DNA of 64,000 bases from Desmodesmus armatus (lineage: Eukaryota > Chlorophyta > Chlorophyceae > Sphaeropleales > Scenedesmaceae): contig VIIQ02000737.1 of NCBI GenBank assembly GCA_007449985.2, positions 1-64,000 on the forward strand, written 5' to 3'. Position numbers and translations under genes: made by a program. Positions 1 to 12,000 of the stretch are shown here, in pieces; positions within the stretch are counted from its first letter, which is position 1, and each line of letters starts with the position of its first letter. The notes below the pieces were generated by a model. That model was not told the DNA's origin, searched no databases, and saw only the letters and a list, made by a program, of their open reading frames with translations.

Positions 1-895
1 CACACACACACACACCTGAATGTAGTCCTTGGCCCCCTTTTTCTCCTGGAAGTCAGCTATCTGCACCTGGCAGGAGTAGGGTATCTCCTGGTCGTACTGA
101 ACAATATCTGCTCACGAATGATCTCTGACACAAAGAAGCGCTCAGGCTGCTCACTGACCATGCTCTGTGAGGGGGGGGGGGGGGGTACACACATGACAGC
201 AGCAGCGGCAGCAGCTGTTAATAGGGCAGCGGTGGCTTAGTGTGCTTAAAGGGAAACAGTGCAAAAGAAGACTCAACAGCAACCATGCGTATGCAGGAAC
301 GTACGCGTAAGTTGAAGGCCGTTCAGGGCACCCTCATGAGACCTTGGCTCGCTGGCTAGTGCTGAGGTTGGGGGGTAACCCTTTCCACATTGCTGTACTG
401 TACTGTACCTTAGGGTAGAGTGTGGGTCCCTCAGGCAGTTTGTCTACTGCCCAGGCCTTGATACCAGTCACACCAGTATCATCTCCCTCCAACGCACTGC
501 CAACAAACACCTGCACAGCGCGGACCGGGGACGAGAGGGGGGGGGGGGGGGGGGAGGAGGGAGGGAGGGGAGGGGGGCGGGAGGCAGAGACACACAACAA
601 AAACAACATTGGAGTGTTAGTGAAACTGGTTCTGGTTCGTTGCTTTCCTTAAGCGCAGTGCCTACATCCCCCCTCCCCGGGGGGGGGGGGGATAGGACAC
701 ACACACCACCACCAATCACAACATGGTGCTAGCTGTGATGCAGAGACCTTGCAGGTTGGACGAGTGCTGGCGCAAGTACGGTGACCTCGTTTGGGATTTC
801 ATGTGGTTCTTGATCCATCAAAGCCCTCAATTACACTGCCAACAACCACCAGCATGAATAACACACCACCACTGACTCCTCCATCCTGCTGTTTG

Positions 896-926
<31 letters not shown>

Positions 927-2064
927 CCCCCAACACCATCAACATCCCCCCCCCCCCCCACACACACACACACCCACCCACCACACCAGCGACCCCCCCC
1001 CAAACCCACCCACCTCCTCCGCCCTGCAGTTGTCCTTGTACCACTGTGCCAGTTCAGCCAGCTGCTCCTCCCCCAGCAGGTCAGCCTTGTTCAGCAGCAC
1101 AGCCATGGGGGGACCGGACCAATCAGGACCAGGCTGGAACATAGCCAGGGCCTCCTGGGACTGTCACCTGATGGGGGGGGGGGGGGGGGGCAGCGATGGG
1201 GGGGGGGGGGGGCAGCGATGGGGGGGGGGGGGTGTTTGTGTGTTCACATAGAATGTATTCGAACTTCGAACATATGATATGTGAGTCCACAGAGGGGATA
1301 CAAGGAGTAGCCTGTAACCTGATGTGTTACCTGAATAATGGGGGGGGGGGGGAGACGGGGACGAGGTATGAGGGAGGGGGCAGCGATGAGACATGCACAG
1401 AAAGGGGGGGGGGGGGGCTGACCAGTCAGGGCCAGGCTGAAAGATGACAAGGGCCTCCTGGGGACTGTCACCTGAAGGGAGGGGGAGGGGGAGTGTGTGT
1501 GTGTGTGTGTTGTTGATGACTTGCAGTAGAGGATACATGGAGCAGGCATGCAGGCTATGCTATCAGAGGCGAGGGAGGGGGGATGTTGAGGAGTGTGTGC
1601 GTTTCAACACAAGGTCAATCAAACGACCACACACATACCCCTCCTTCTGTCCCGTCCACTCACTTGCACCCCCTCCCCCTCCCCCCTCGCCCCCCCCCCC
1701 CACCCCACCCACACACACACACACACATTGTTCCTGTCTCGTACACTCACTTGCGTCCACGACTGCCAGGATGACCTCAGCCGCCTTGATGCTGCTCACC
1801 ACTGCAGCCATCATGCGCTCATCTAGCTTGGTGCGCTGCTCCTGCATTATGCCTGGGGGGGGGGGGGATTGCGCGGGGGGGGGGGGGGGGGGGTAGAGCA
1901 TGTGAGAATAGGGCACCCTGTGTGTGGTGGTGGGACGGGGGGGTGTAGGAAGCTGCCTTTGTGAAGAGGGGTGGGGGGCGCAGCAGATGATGCAGCAAGG
2001 TTCGACAACATGCACACCATTTGGATCATTGGGGCTGGCCATCCGCCCCGCACCTGAAAAAGGC

Positions 2065-2095
<31 letters not shown>

Positions 2096-3655
2096 ATTTC
2101 TCGCACCTGGTGTTCAAAGAGAATCATCTGGTAGTGTGTGTCGCTGGCAATGCCCACCACCCGGTGCCGAGTGGTCTGAGGCTTGAAGGTGACAATGGAC
2201 AGCTTCTGACCCACAATGGCATTGATCAACGTGCTCTTGCCTGAAGCATGACAACATGGCAAAGCACAGCACAGCACAGCATGGCACAGCACAGCAGTCA
2301 ATCAATGGGGCCTTGGACCCGATACACTGCAAGCCAGCTACTGCTGCTGCACCCCCCCTTCTCACCCCAGCCCCCCCCCCCCCCCCCAAACCATAAACCC
2401 CACCCAACTGCGTTGGTTCGCCCATTGACCGCCACGCAGCCGCCCTTGTGTCCCGGTGAGTCATTGTCTGGTTCCTTAACCCTCGCCACCTGACCTCTGT
2501 TTCTACCCTTCTGCTGCTCCGGCAGAAGTAATGCTCCCTCCTGCTCTGATGGCCCCCAAAACACCCTCAAACACTGCAACCCAGCTGCTGCTGCGGCTGC
2601 TGCTGCACTCCCCCACCCCCTTTTACCCCACCCCCTCTTCAATTCACCTGCATTGGGTCGTCCATGACTGCCACGTAGCCACTCTTGTGTCCCGGTGGGT
2701 CATTGTCCAAGTCTTCATCAGTCAACACCGGCAGGTACATTGGACTAGTCTCAGACAGGCGAATAGGCTCAAGCAAGTTCCCACCACCACTGCCACCCTG
2801 CCGCCCACCACGCTGCTGCTGCTGCTGCTGCTGCTGGCTGTCTTGCTGCTGCTGGGGGAAGAGGATGAGGAAGGTCCGGTCCCCTGCTGCTGCTGCTGCT
2901 GCTGCTGCTGTTTGTGCTGGTTGGGTCTGCGTGGACCTGATACTGCTGCTGCTGCTTCCATGACAGACTGAGGCAGCTGGTCAGGGTTGCTGTGTCATCA
3001 TCCTAACCTCTTCCACGGCTGCTGCTGTGGTAGGATCAGTGTCCACTTCGTCTGCGTCGCTGCTGCTGTCAAGTTCGTCTTCTTCATAGTCACCTTCGTC
3101 GAGGTCTTCCGGCACTAAAGCATCTGGCACGCGTCTCTTGCTGCTGCTGCTGCTGCTGCCACCCTGCTGCCGGGCTCGCTGCTGCCTCCGTGCTGCAAGT
3201 CTACTGCTGGCACGCCGTCCTACTGCTGCTGCTGCTGCATCAGGGCATCTTCTGCATCCTGTGCAGCATGCTGCTGCTCCTGCTGCTGTAACCCGACAGG
3301 ATCCGGTGTGTCCGGCTGATTTGACGCGATCTCCTGGTGACGTGCTGCTCTGCGCTCCTCCCTGAGACGGCGACGCTCAGCAGCAGTGGCAGCAGCAGCA
3401 GCAGCAGCTGCTACTGCTGCTTCTGAGGCTGATTGATCATCGGCAATTGCATGGCAGATGCATGCACTGTGTTTGAAGTACGTAACCCGTGGCAGTGCTG
3501 CTGTTGGACTGTAGGTAACCCCGCTGTGCTGCTGCTGGTGCCTGCTGTGCTGCAATGCGGCTGACACAGTGACCGGGGCACTGCAGAGGCAGTGCACCCC
3601 TGTTGGCAGAGCCTCTGACGTGTGTCTGCGGGCAACCAGGAGGCTTGAGTAACAT
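1..3655 (-). CDS. Era-like GTPase, 3' end beyond window
   Basis: Era GTPases bind the small ribosomal subunit rRNA and assist its maturation; plant and algal forms act in organelles. Exons on the minus strand: acidic/Ala/Gln-rich N-terminal part about 3008-3600; 2648-2851 (Gln-rich, then GYVAV and the P-loop GRPNAG at its donor); 2107-2240 ([18 protein letters not shown], then PQTTRHR); 1751-1852 ([12 protein letters not shown]...VILAVVDA); 1014-1160 (G4 motif NKADLLGEE); 409-510 (G5 SALEGDDTG); 16-164 ([16 protein letters not shown], start of the KH domain). The remaining KH exons lie left of base 1. Three sites lack one base: the P-loop exon, the G3 DTPG site at the 2107 donor, and the ILFQYD site near 107. 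The start is uncertain: an ATG at 3655 opens a presequence-like frame, but the frame through the Ala-rich region differs. Introns hold diverged copies of exon edges. The family call is firm; gene integrity is not. Confidence 0.85.
1400..1485 (-). repeat. Diverged copy of Era G4-exon start
   Basis: This repeats the acceptor and 5' end of exon 1014-1160: [19 protein letters not shown] here against [18 protein letters not shown]. It lies upstream of the exon in the sense direction and includes the acceptor GGTGACAG. The similarity stops before the NKAD motif, so the copy cannot replace the exon. A short copy of the 1751-1852 donor (CACTCACTTGC on the plus strand) also lies at 1656-1670. Confidence 0.7.
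2400..2480 (-). repeat. Diverged copy of Era P-loop exon end
   Basis: This intron segment repeats the 3' end of exon 2648-2851: [16 protein letters not shown] here against [10 protein letters not shown] and GRPNAG there. The copy has lost the clean donor (the expected CAG-GT is CAG-TT), so the upstream exon is taken as the functional one. It lies downstream of its parent in the sense direction. Confidence 0.75.
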
Positions 3656-4055
3656 GTTTGTTGGTACTGACTTGGACGTGTAATAAAGGACAGCAGTGCT
3701 TTATGGCTTGTGAAGGATGAGGATCAAACCCAGCTGTGTGGAAGCGCTTCGTGGGTGGAACAGGCTACTCCAGGCAGAACAGACACTCTAACAAATTAGG
3801 ATCATTACTGGTGGCAGCACGTGATCGCGGACGGTCTGCTGTTCCTTAGTTCGGTACAACAGTTACCAACCGCAAGGGACGGCGAGGCACTGAAGCAATC
3901 TATGATGATGCAAGCTGCGTTGTTAACGCAGCCGTTGTGGTTGTTTGTGTCTCGTCTGGATTGGTCGCACTCACCTCTTGACTGCGCCCGATACTGCAGC
4001 CCCTTTGCAGTCTGTGCTCCTTTGTTGTTGCGGCGGCAGGGCACGCCTTGTCACG

Positions 4056-7000
4056 ATGAAGCTTCCAGCGGGACATGTGGCTGGGCTAGGCGTCCATAAG
4101 GCGACGGCATATGGCGGGTTTGGGCAGCAAATGCTTGAGAAGATGGGCTGGAGCAAGGGTCAGGGCCTGGGAAAGCAGAAGCACGGCATGAAGGAGGCTA
4201 TCGAAGTGAAGAAGAAGGAAGATACACTTGGGGTAGGTTACAGGGCCTGAAGGGAGCAGCACAAGGTTGGATGTGCAGTGGTTACGCATCAGGTGGCAGC
4301 ACTGCTGTTGTAAGCTGGTGTGGTAATGAAGCTGGTGTGTGCCACTGACTACTCAAAACCTCTGTGGTGAAGTCTCTTGATCAGCAGAAAGCATGTGAAG
4401 CAAAGCACAGGGCGACCCAGCAGACGTCACACCTGATCTTCCTCACTTCAAGGGGTGTCCCCCCCCCTTCAGCTCCCTACTTGCAGTGTGGTAGCTCCTC
4501 TCTTCCCCTCCCATCTTCCGTCCTTCAACCCACCTTCACATAGTAGCCCCTATTTTCCCTCACCACCCTTTTGCCAGTCTCCCCCCACCCTCCCTCCTCA
4601 CTCCCTGTTCTTGTCGTACCCCCCCCCCCACACACACACATACTTACAACCCTCAGCATCTTATGAAACATGATTGCCAACTGCTGCTGCTGTTGCTGCC
4701 GTCGTATCTGCCTAGGTTGGTGCCAACAGCACTGGTTGGAAGTGGGACTGGAAGTATTGGGAGGACGCATACAACACAGGAATGCAGTCACTCGACAAGA
4801 AAGGCAGCAGCAACAGCAGCAAAAACGCAAGCGACCGACCACCACCAGCAGCAGTGACACCAGCGCCAGCAGCAGTGACACCAACTCTGGCAGCAGCAGC
4901 AGCAGCGGCAGCGATAGCGACAGCTCCTCAGACTCTGAGTCAAACCCTAACTCAGACTCGAGTGACTCAGACTCAGACTCAGACTCGAGTGAGGATGAGC
5001 GCGAGCGCCGCATCGCTGCTGCTGTCAACCGAGACGGCACCACAACCTCAGCATCAGCAGCAGAGCTCAAGCTTGCTCGGGAGCTAGCAAAGTGCAGCAG
5101 GTTTGCGGGGCGCTTTGGTGGCCGTGACGGTAAAATGGCGCGCATCCGGCAGCAGGAGGAAGCAGAAGCAGCAGCAATGCGGGCAAAGCTGGGTTTGGAG
5201 CAGCCGCCGGCGGCACCTACTGCTGCTGCTGCTGGGAGCAGCAAGAAGAAGCGCAGCAAAGGCGAAGCTGCTGCTGCTGCGGTTGGGGGTGTTGTCAGTG
5301 GAGGGGAAGATAGCTCGGTCGATACGGTGGATAAGTCTGTGAGCAAGAAGTGCAGCAGGAAACGTGCAGGCAGCAGCGGCAGCAGCAGTGGAGATGAGGA
5401 GGGGGGACAGAAGAAGGGTTCGACGAAGAAGCAGAAGAAGCAGAAAAAGGATGGCAGCGGGCCGCTGCTGCGGAACAGCAGCAGCAGCAGCAGGAAGTCG
5501 CATGTGCTGGCAGGAAGCAGCGAGTGGTGATTGTCATAGACAAGCAGGAGGCTAGCGCACAGGTGAGGACAGAGGTGTGGTATGGGTTTTTTGGGGGGGG
5601 GGTGAGAGCGGGGGTGGGAGGGGAGAGTGGGGGTGCAGTGTGATGCTGTTGCCTGTTTGCATGTCAACATATCGGCTTGTGGGTCAGCTGACAATCAAGA
5701 GGTGAGTGCACACGTGAGGCCAGTGGGGAGGCTTGTGGCGTGAAAGGGTTGGTGCAACGGTGGGATAGGGACTCCCTGCTGACTGCTGGCCTTTCAGTTT
5801 AACAACAATTCGAAACAGAGGTGTTGCTCTAGGAGCCAAGCTGTTGTTTCACCGGCCAAGAGGCTTTGTCAGTCTCTGCAGCCCGCCCAGGCTGTCATGC
5901 GGTTGTATTTGTCACTCTTCTTGCCCGTTAGAGTGTTGCTTTTGATAGCAATTTGGTGTCACTCTTTTCAACAGTCTTGCAGGATGATTGCTCCCACACC
6001 ACTTCTTGAGAGCCTTCCTACCGCCAGATGCCAGCATACTCCCACACCATCTGTACTGGATGGCAGGCTGCATCCGCTCTTCTCGCGCCTTCTGAATCAT
6101 GCCGTGCTGTGCTGTGCCGTGCTGTGGCGTGCTGTGGCGTGTCCCTCAGGCCGCCGCCATTGCCGCATTCAAGCCCACCCCCACCGACGGCTGGTGGGGT
6201 GCCAAGATGTTTGCATCTGCTGGGCTGTTGGAGGGCATGGATCAGGATCAGCAGCAGCAGCGGCGCGTGGGTTCGATGAGGACCTTCAGACCAAGGTGTA
6301 CATGGATGCACACAATGCGCAGCGCCAGGGGAAGAAGGGACTCGGCAAGAGTGACAAACTGAAGATTGCAGGTATGCGTGCACTGCAGCAGCAGCAGCAG
6401 CAGCAGCACCTGAGGCATGTTGCTGTACAGACAGAGTGTTTATGCAACCTGCGGATCTAGCACGACATTTTCAAGTTGGCAGTGCAGGTTTTGTGGTGTT
6501 GCGGGTACACCTTCAGGCAATGCATGCTGGCAGACAGCATGGGACATTTGAGGGCAGGCTGCAAACCAAGGCGGCGTAGTGGGGTAGGGGGTCAAGATCA
6601 AGCTATCAGCAGCTACATCAAGTGCACTGCAACGTGGTTCATCAAGCATATAATTTGAGCCGTTTGATGGTCTAAACCCTATGATGGTCGGCAACCACCT
6701 GAGTGAGGGCTTTCAACATGTCTCTCACAGCTCTGCTTTTGCTGCTGCTGCCACTGTTGGTGTCTGTGTGTGCAGGTGGTGGGGTGGCAGGGCAAGAAGG
6801 TGACCTTTGGGGAGGATGGGTCAGAGGAGGAGGGGCAGCAGCAGCAACCGGAGCAAGCAGCAGCAGCAGCTGCGGAGGCTCCTTCCAAGCGCAGCAAAAG
6901 CAGCAGCAGCAAAGCAGATGCTGCCGCAGCCGCCGTTGCAGCAGCAGCAGCAGTAATTTCTCCAAGTAGCAGCAAGAAGAAGGTCAAGTGGGGGTCACTT

Positions 7001-7210
7001 GCAGTAGCAGCGCTGCAGCAGGTGCCTGGGGGTGGGCTGAAGTGGAAGAAGCTGTGGCCGCTGCTGCTGGCGGCGGCTGCTGAGCAGCAGCAGCAGGGGT
7101 TGAAGGGGAAGGGTGCCGTAGGTGATAGCAGTAAGGAGAAGGCGTGGGAGAAGCTGCAAGGGTGCAAGAAGCTACAGATAGATGGCAAGAGGGTCACACT
7201 GGCTGCATGA
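4056..7210 (+). CDS. GPATCH4-type nucleolar G-patch protein
   Basis: G-patch proteins of this family are nucleolar and usually activate a DEAH helicase in rRNA or snRNA processing (family knowledge). Exons: 4056-4232 (G-patch: GFGQQMLEKMGWSKGQGLG, then KKEDTLG); 4716-5562 (opens VGANSTGWKWDWKYWEDAY, which completes the GVG motif and gives the aromatic block after the G-patch; then acidic Ser/Asp runs, GRFGGRDGKMARIRQQE and Lys-rich tracts); 6150-6371 (PTPTDGWWGAKMFASAG, then FDEDLQTKVYMDAHNAQ and GKKGLGKSDKLKIAG); 6776-7210 (WQGKKVTFGEDGSEEE, a Ser/Ala/Gln linker, and the basic C-terminus KLQIDGKRVTLAA). The start ATG at 4056 gives the G-patch near the N-terminus, as expected. Frames break after LDKK (near 4800) and near 6268, each by one missing base. 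It is divergent from the Era gene, 400 bp apart. Confidence 0.8.
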
Positions 7211-7679
7211 GAGAGGAGGTCACTTTATTGGGGTTGTGTGGTGTGATGGTGTGAGAGCTGCAAATATGTGGGCAGCTGGAGGTGTAATTTCGAATTTGGT
7301 TGAATGGTGAGGTTTGCACTGGGTGCGTGAGCGAGTGGGCTGTGGGCTGGGGGGGGGGGTGGGCTGGGTGTGGCTGTTGTAGTAAGATCGCAGAGGCTGG
7401 GTGTGGCTGGCGCTGTTGGTTGATGGTTGACATTTGTGAGCATCGTGTAGGGTAGTGAATCTTCTTTCTTGAGGGGGGGGTGTACAGTTGCATTTGAGCT
7501 TCGCAGGATGCTGCTACTGCTAGAGGTAGCCAGGGCTGGTTGTATTATTTTTGCAACTGAGAGTTTCACGGTGTACTAGGTGTGTGAGTGATGGTGCAGC
7601 ATAAGTCAGTGGTCCCTAATGAGGCACATCATACCTTCATGGTGCTGTTAGAACACAAGATCAATTCAGCATCGCAGTC
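7211..7679. other. Non-coding, 3' flank of G-patch gene
   Basis: No coding exon is recognised. The first 350 bases are G/T-rich and probably form the 3' UTR of the upstream plus-strand gene. Confidence 0.4.
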
Positions 7680-8068
7680 ATCTGCCCCAAGCACCCCCAC
7701 TCAGCCAGCTGTGCCACACCATTTTTCAGGATCTGGGCATGCGCTTTATTCCCGACGGCCCTGCTGCGATCCGAGCAGCAGCCCACAAAGTGTCAACACA
7801 TGTTGTACAACAACAGCTGCTGTAGAAAGGCAGCGGGAAAGGGAATGGTGCTGCAAACTGCCTTTCAAAGGCAGGTGAAAGTGTCAAGCCAGACTTGGGC
7901 GCCGGGAGTGCTTTTGTCGCCCTGCTTTACTGCAAAGCGCGCAGCAGCCCACTGGCTGTCAAAAAGCTGCAGCTGCTGTGAGACAGGGAGGGATGCTACA
8001 ACACTTCATCTGTTCAAGCAGGAGTCAAGCTCTGGCCGTGCATTTCCCGCCTGCACTGCTGCGACCCC
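7680..8068 (-). repeat. Diverged copies of the epimerase gene end
   Basis: Three imperfect copies of the final coding stretch of the minus-strand epimerase occur near 7745-7790, 7915-7970 and 8035-8070. Each matches parts of 9060-9165 (plus-strand blocks such as CTGCACTGCTGC, CAGCCCACTGGCTG and GGAGTCAAGC). They lie beyond the stop codon, in the gene's 3' flank, and lead directly into the 44-bp minisatellite, which shares the block CTGGCTGGCAGC. Confidence 0.55.
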
Positions 8069-9045
8069 ACTGGCTGGCAGCCTGCGGCATTTTGTACTAC
8101 AGTTGTGACAACTGGAGCTGCTGGCTGGCAGCATTCTGTACTACAGTTGTGACAACTGGAGCTGCTGGCTGGCAGCATTCTGTACTACAGTTGTGACAAC
8201 TGGAGCTGCTGGCTGGCAGCATTCTGTACTAAAGTTGTGACAACTGGAGCTGCTGGCTGGCAGCATTCTGTACTACAGTTGTGACAACTGGAGCTGCTGG
8301 CTGGCAGCATTCTGTACTACAGTTGTGACAACTGGAGCTGCTGGCTGGCAGCATCCTGTACTACAGTTGTGACAACTGGAGCTGCTGGCTGGCAGCATTC
8401 TGTACTACAGTTGTGACAACTGGAGCTGCTGGCTGGCAGCATTCTGTACTACAGTTGTGACAACTGGAGCTGCTGGCTGGCAGCATTCTGTACTACAGTT
8501 GTGACAACTGGAGCTGCTGGCTGGCAGCATTCTGTACTAAAGTTGTGACAACTGGAGCTGCTGGCTGGCAGCATCCTGTACTAAAGTTGTGACAACTGGA
8601 GCTGCTGGCTGGCAGCATTCTGTACTAAAGTTGTGACAACTGGAGCTGCTGGCTGGCAGCATCCTGTACTACAGTTGTGACAACTGGAGCTGCTGGCTGG
8701 CAGCATTCTGTACTAAAGTTGTGACAACTGGAGCTGCTGGCTGGCAGCATTCTGTACTAAAGTTGTGACAACTGGAGCTGCTGGCTGGCAGCATTCTGTA
8801 CTACAGTTGTGACAACTGGAGCTGCTGGCTGGCAGCATTCTGTACTAAAGTTGTGACAACTGGAGCTGCTGGCTGGCAGCATTCTGTACTACAGTTGTGA
8901 CAACTGGAGCTGCTGGCTGGCAGCATTCTGTACTACTGTTGTGACAACTGGAGCTGCTGGCTGGCAGCATTCTGTACTACAGTTGTGACAACTGGAGCTG
9001 CTGGCTGGCAGCATTCTGTACTACAGTTGTGACAACTGGAGCTGC
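8069..9045. repeat. 44-bp minisatellite, 22 units
   Basis: The core GTTGTGACAAC recurs every 44 bases from 8102 to 9026, giving 22 units. Units differ at few sites: TACTACAG or TACTAAAG before the core, and GCATTCTG or GCATCCTG after it. Each unit holds a dyad, CAGTTGT-G-ACAACTG (7-bp arms in the C variants), and a second short one, GCTGC-TGGCTG-GCAGC. It ends at the 3' flank of the epimerase gene. Confidence 0.95.
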
Positions 9046-9098
9046 TCCGGAGAAATGGAAGGATGCTGAACTGCGTCTTGTCAGGCCCCAAGCAAGAG

Positions 9099-12000
9099 TC
9101 AAGCGCTAGGCGTGCTCTTCTCCGACTGCACTGCTGCAATCCTAGCAGCCGCCCACTGGCTGTCAATGAAGGCCTTGGCCTGGCGTGCCAGGTCGTTTGA
9201 GTCGCTCCACATGTTGCGCCACACACACAGCGTGTTGGACAGGTCGGGGCTGACAACCTGAGGGTGCGACAGGTGCAGCAATAGGGTTTGAATTGAAGAA
9301 GGGGCAAAACTACTCAGCCACACACACAGCGTGTTGAACAGGTCGGGGCTGACAACCTAGGGGGCCCCGGGGGGGGGGGGGGGCAGCACGCACAGCAGTA
9401 GCGACAGTTGGGTACTGTTTGACAGGGTGTTGGGTTGGATGCTGACATACCCGATACCGCAGAAATGCCGCCGCATGCACAAACAGTATGGCGATGTCAG
9501 CTCATGCATTAGTGGACCTCTTTTGAAAGAACCCCCCCCCCTGCATCGTCAGTGCATGGGTGGCATCAGCTGCACAACTACAGTGCTGGCATGCACTATG
9601 CAATTGGCAATATTCATACGCCACACCGATCACGCTAGAGTCATCATAATGCTGCGCACCTGTGAGGAGAATGACTCAAAGGTAATGGGCCCAGCATATC
9701 GTATGGCTGCCAGGCCCCTGAACAGACCAGTGAAGTCAACAGAACCGGTGCCCAGGTAGCCCCTGGACAGTTGGCAGACAGTAGAAAACATTGACTTAAA
9801 AATTGCACAGCGACAGATGGGTGCTGTTTAATCAATGAAGTCAACAGAACCGGCGCCCAGGTAGACCCTGAAAGGTTCAGTGGCAGACAGTAGGCAACAG
9901 TGACTACTGCACTGTACCGGTACAGCAAAGTGCAGTCGTTTGCTGTACTGTACGGTCCTGTACCATAAAGTACTGCACTGTGTTGTACTGCTTTGCGTTG
10001 TCAGCATCTATCTGTCACCCCCCTCCCCCAGAAAACAAAGCTCAATCATGCCCTGCATACACAACCACCATTACACCACACCCACGCCCCAATCCCCCCT
10101 CCTTGTTGAAGAGTCAGCGGTAAGCCCCTGCGACATTCCCTCTTCCCCCCCCCCTGCCGCAACAATAGCTGTGTGACTGTGGTGCATGTGATACACCACA
10201 CCACACCACGCCACACTGCACCGCAAACAACACGCACCCACGCCCCGGGCGTTGCCAAGGCAGCGGCACGCTCCTGTGGCACTCACTCCCCCCCCCCCCC
10301 CCCACACACTGATCCCCCCCCCCCCGCCCCACAAGCACACCATTGTACCTGTGTGACTCTCCTATGTGTACATAGCCCAGCTTGCTGCCACACAGCCGCA
10401 CAGCAGCCTCAAAACCTGACTCCTCGATGTGCATGTGATACGTGTCCTGCAGCAACACAAAGCAAACCAGCAGCAGCACATTCATCATCAGCAGCAGCAG
10501 CGGAGGCAGCACACGCGACATCACTTGCCCAATGCAGTTGGCAGTAGCTGGAAGCTACACCTAATTGGAGAGGGTGCTGGCACCCTTACCGGCTGCTCGC
10601 TGCTAGTAGTGGTGCTCTCAGCACATGTATCCCTATGAGCCTGGCTTGCTCCAGAAAGGGCGGTCAGGCGTGACCCTGACCCAGTTTAGTGGTAGTTGTA
10701 GTAGTATCCTGCATTCCTCTTGGGTCTGCCTCTTTCGAAGCAGGTGCAGCACAAGAATCGCCTCCAGGCTCTTCTGCATGATGCAAACCACTCTTATGAG
10801 GGGCACACCAATCACAGCTAGCCTCTACATGTGTATGATTGCGGTCTGTCATGCTCAGACTTGGCCCCACCTCCCAGCTGTTGATGGTTGCGGGCTCAGA
10901 CCATGTGCTCCCCTTCCGCCCAAGCTTAACCGGCTTTACTGTTACTGTTACTGTTACACACTTTGTGACTCACAGACAGACAACCGCGAGGCTCACCAGG
11001 TGTACGAATGCGTTGTCATGGTTGACGTCCGACAGGAAGTCCATGGCCTGACCCGCTGTGTTGAGCAGATTGGTCTCATACCTGGGGGCACAGGACACAT
11101 GCAGGGGACAGCACATCACACTATGACGCTACGTGACAGCAGAGATTGTACTGTCTGAAAAGTTCTTGTTCCTGCTTGAATCACTGCCCCCCTCTCGTCC
11201 CCCTGTCTACATGGATTATTTTCAAGCGTATGCTTCTGCTCCACTCCATGATTCAGGGTTTTAGGTTGAAATGCTAATTTGTGCTTCAGGGTTCACTTGA
11301 CCCCCCCCCCACACCTACACACCTGTTGACCACCTCCAAGCACACCCGTATGCCTCTGTCCTGCGCCTTAGCTGCCAGTGCCCGGATCTCCCTCGCACAG
11401 TTGGCCCGACCCTGGGCAGTTGGGGGCCCTGGATACTTAGCCAGCGCTGAATAGATCACACCACACAGGTGCTTGGCGCCAACGGCTGCTGCAAAGTTGA
11501 GAGCTGCATCAAGGTCGGCTGCACCCCTGGCCACCACCTGCACTGGCAATCCAACAAAGTAGGAAGGTGTCGATGTGAGTTTGGTGAATATGGCAGCACC
11601 CCAGGAGGTGAACCAACAGGGCACACACCCAACACTAGAGCAGTTGGGTAAAATGCACAGGTGACCAACTCAGTCACATAATTCAACAGGTGCCTTTGGC
11701 ACCAATGGCTGCTGCAGCGTTGAGGGCTGCGTCGAGGTCGGCTGCACCCCGGGCCACCACCTGCACTGGCAATTGCAATCATTGCAATTACAGTGTATTG
11801 AATGGGCGATGTTTTGTGTGTAACATCCAATTACTGATTGAAAATTGTGGATGCTGCTGGGTTAGGTGAGGTAGATTGATGCATTTGGAGCCATGTGTGA
11901 ATCAAAAGCTCCCGGAGAGGTAAACGACAGACTAAAACGGCAGACAGCACTTTGAGGGAAGTGCTGAGGTCAACAGCACTCCTGTAAACGTATGGTCAGG

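Noticed and set aside
4525..5694. 389-codon minus-strand Ser-rich frame
   Set aside because: Shadow of the CAG/AGC-rich exon of the plus-strand G-patch gene.
8069..9045. Evenly spaced dyads as a CRISPR array
   Set aside because: Units are contiguous with no unique spacers; it is a eukaryotic minisatellite.
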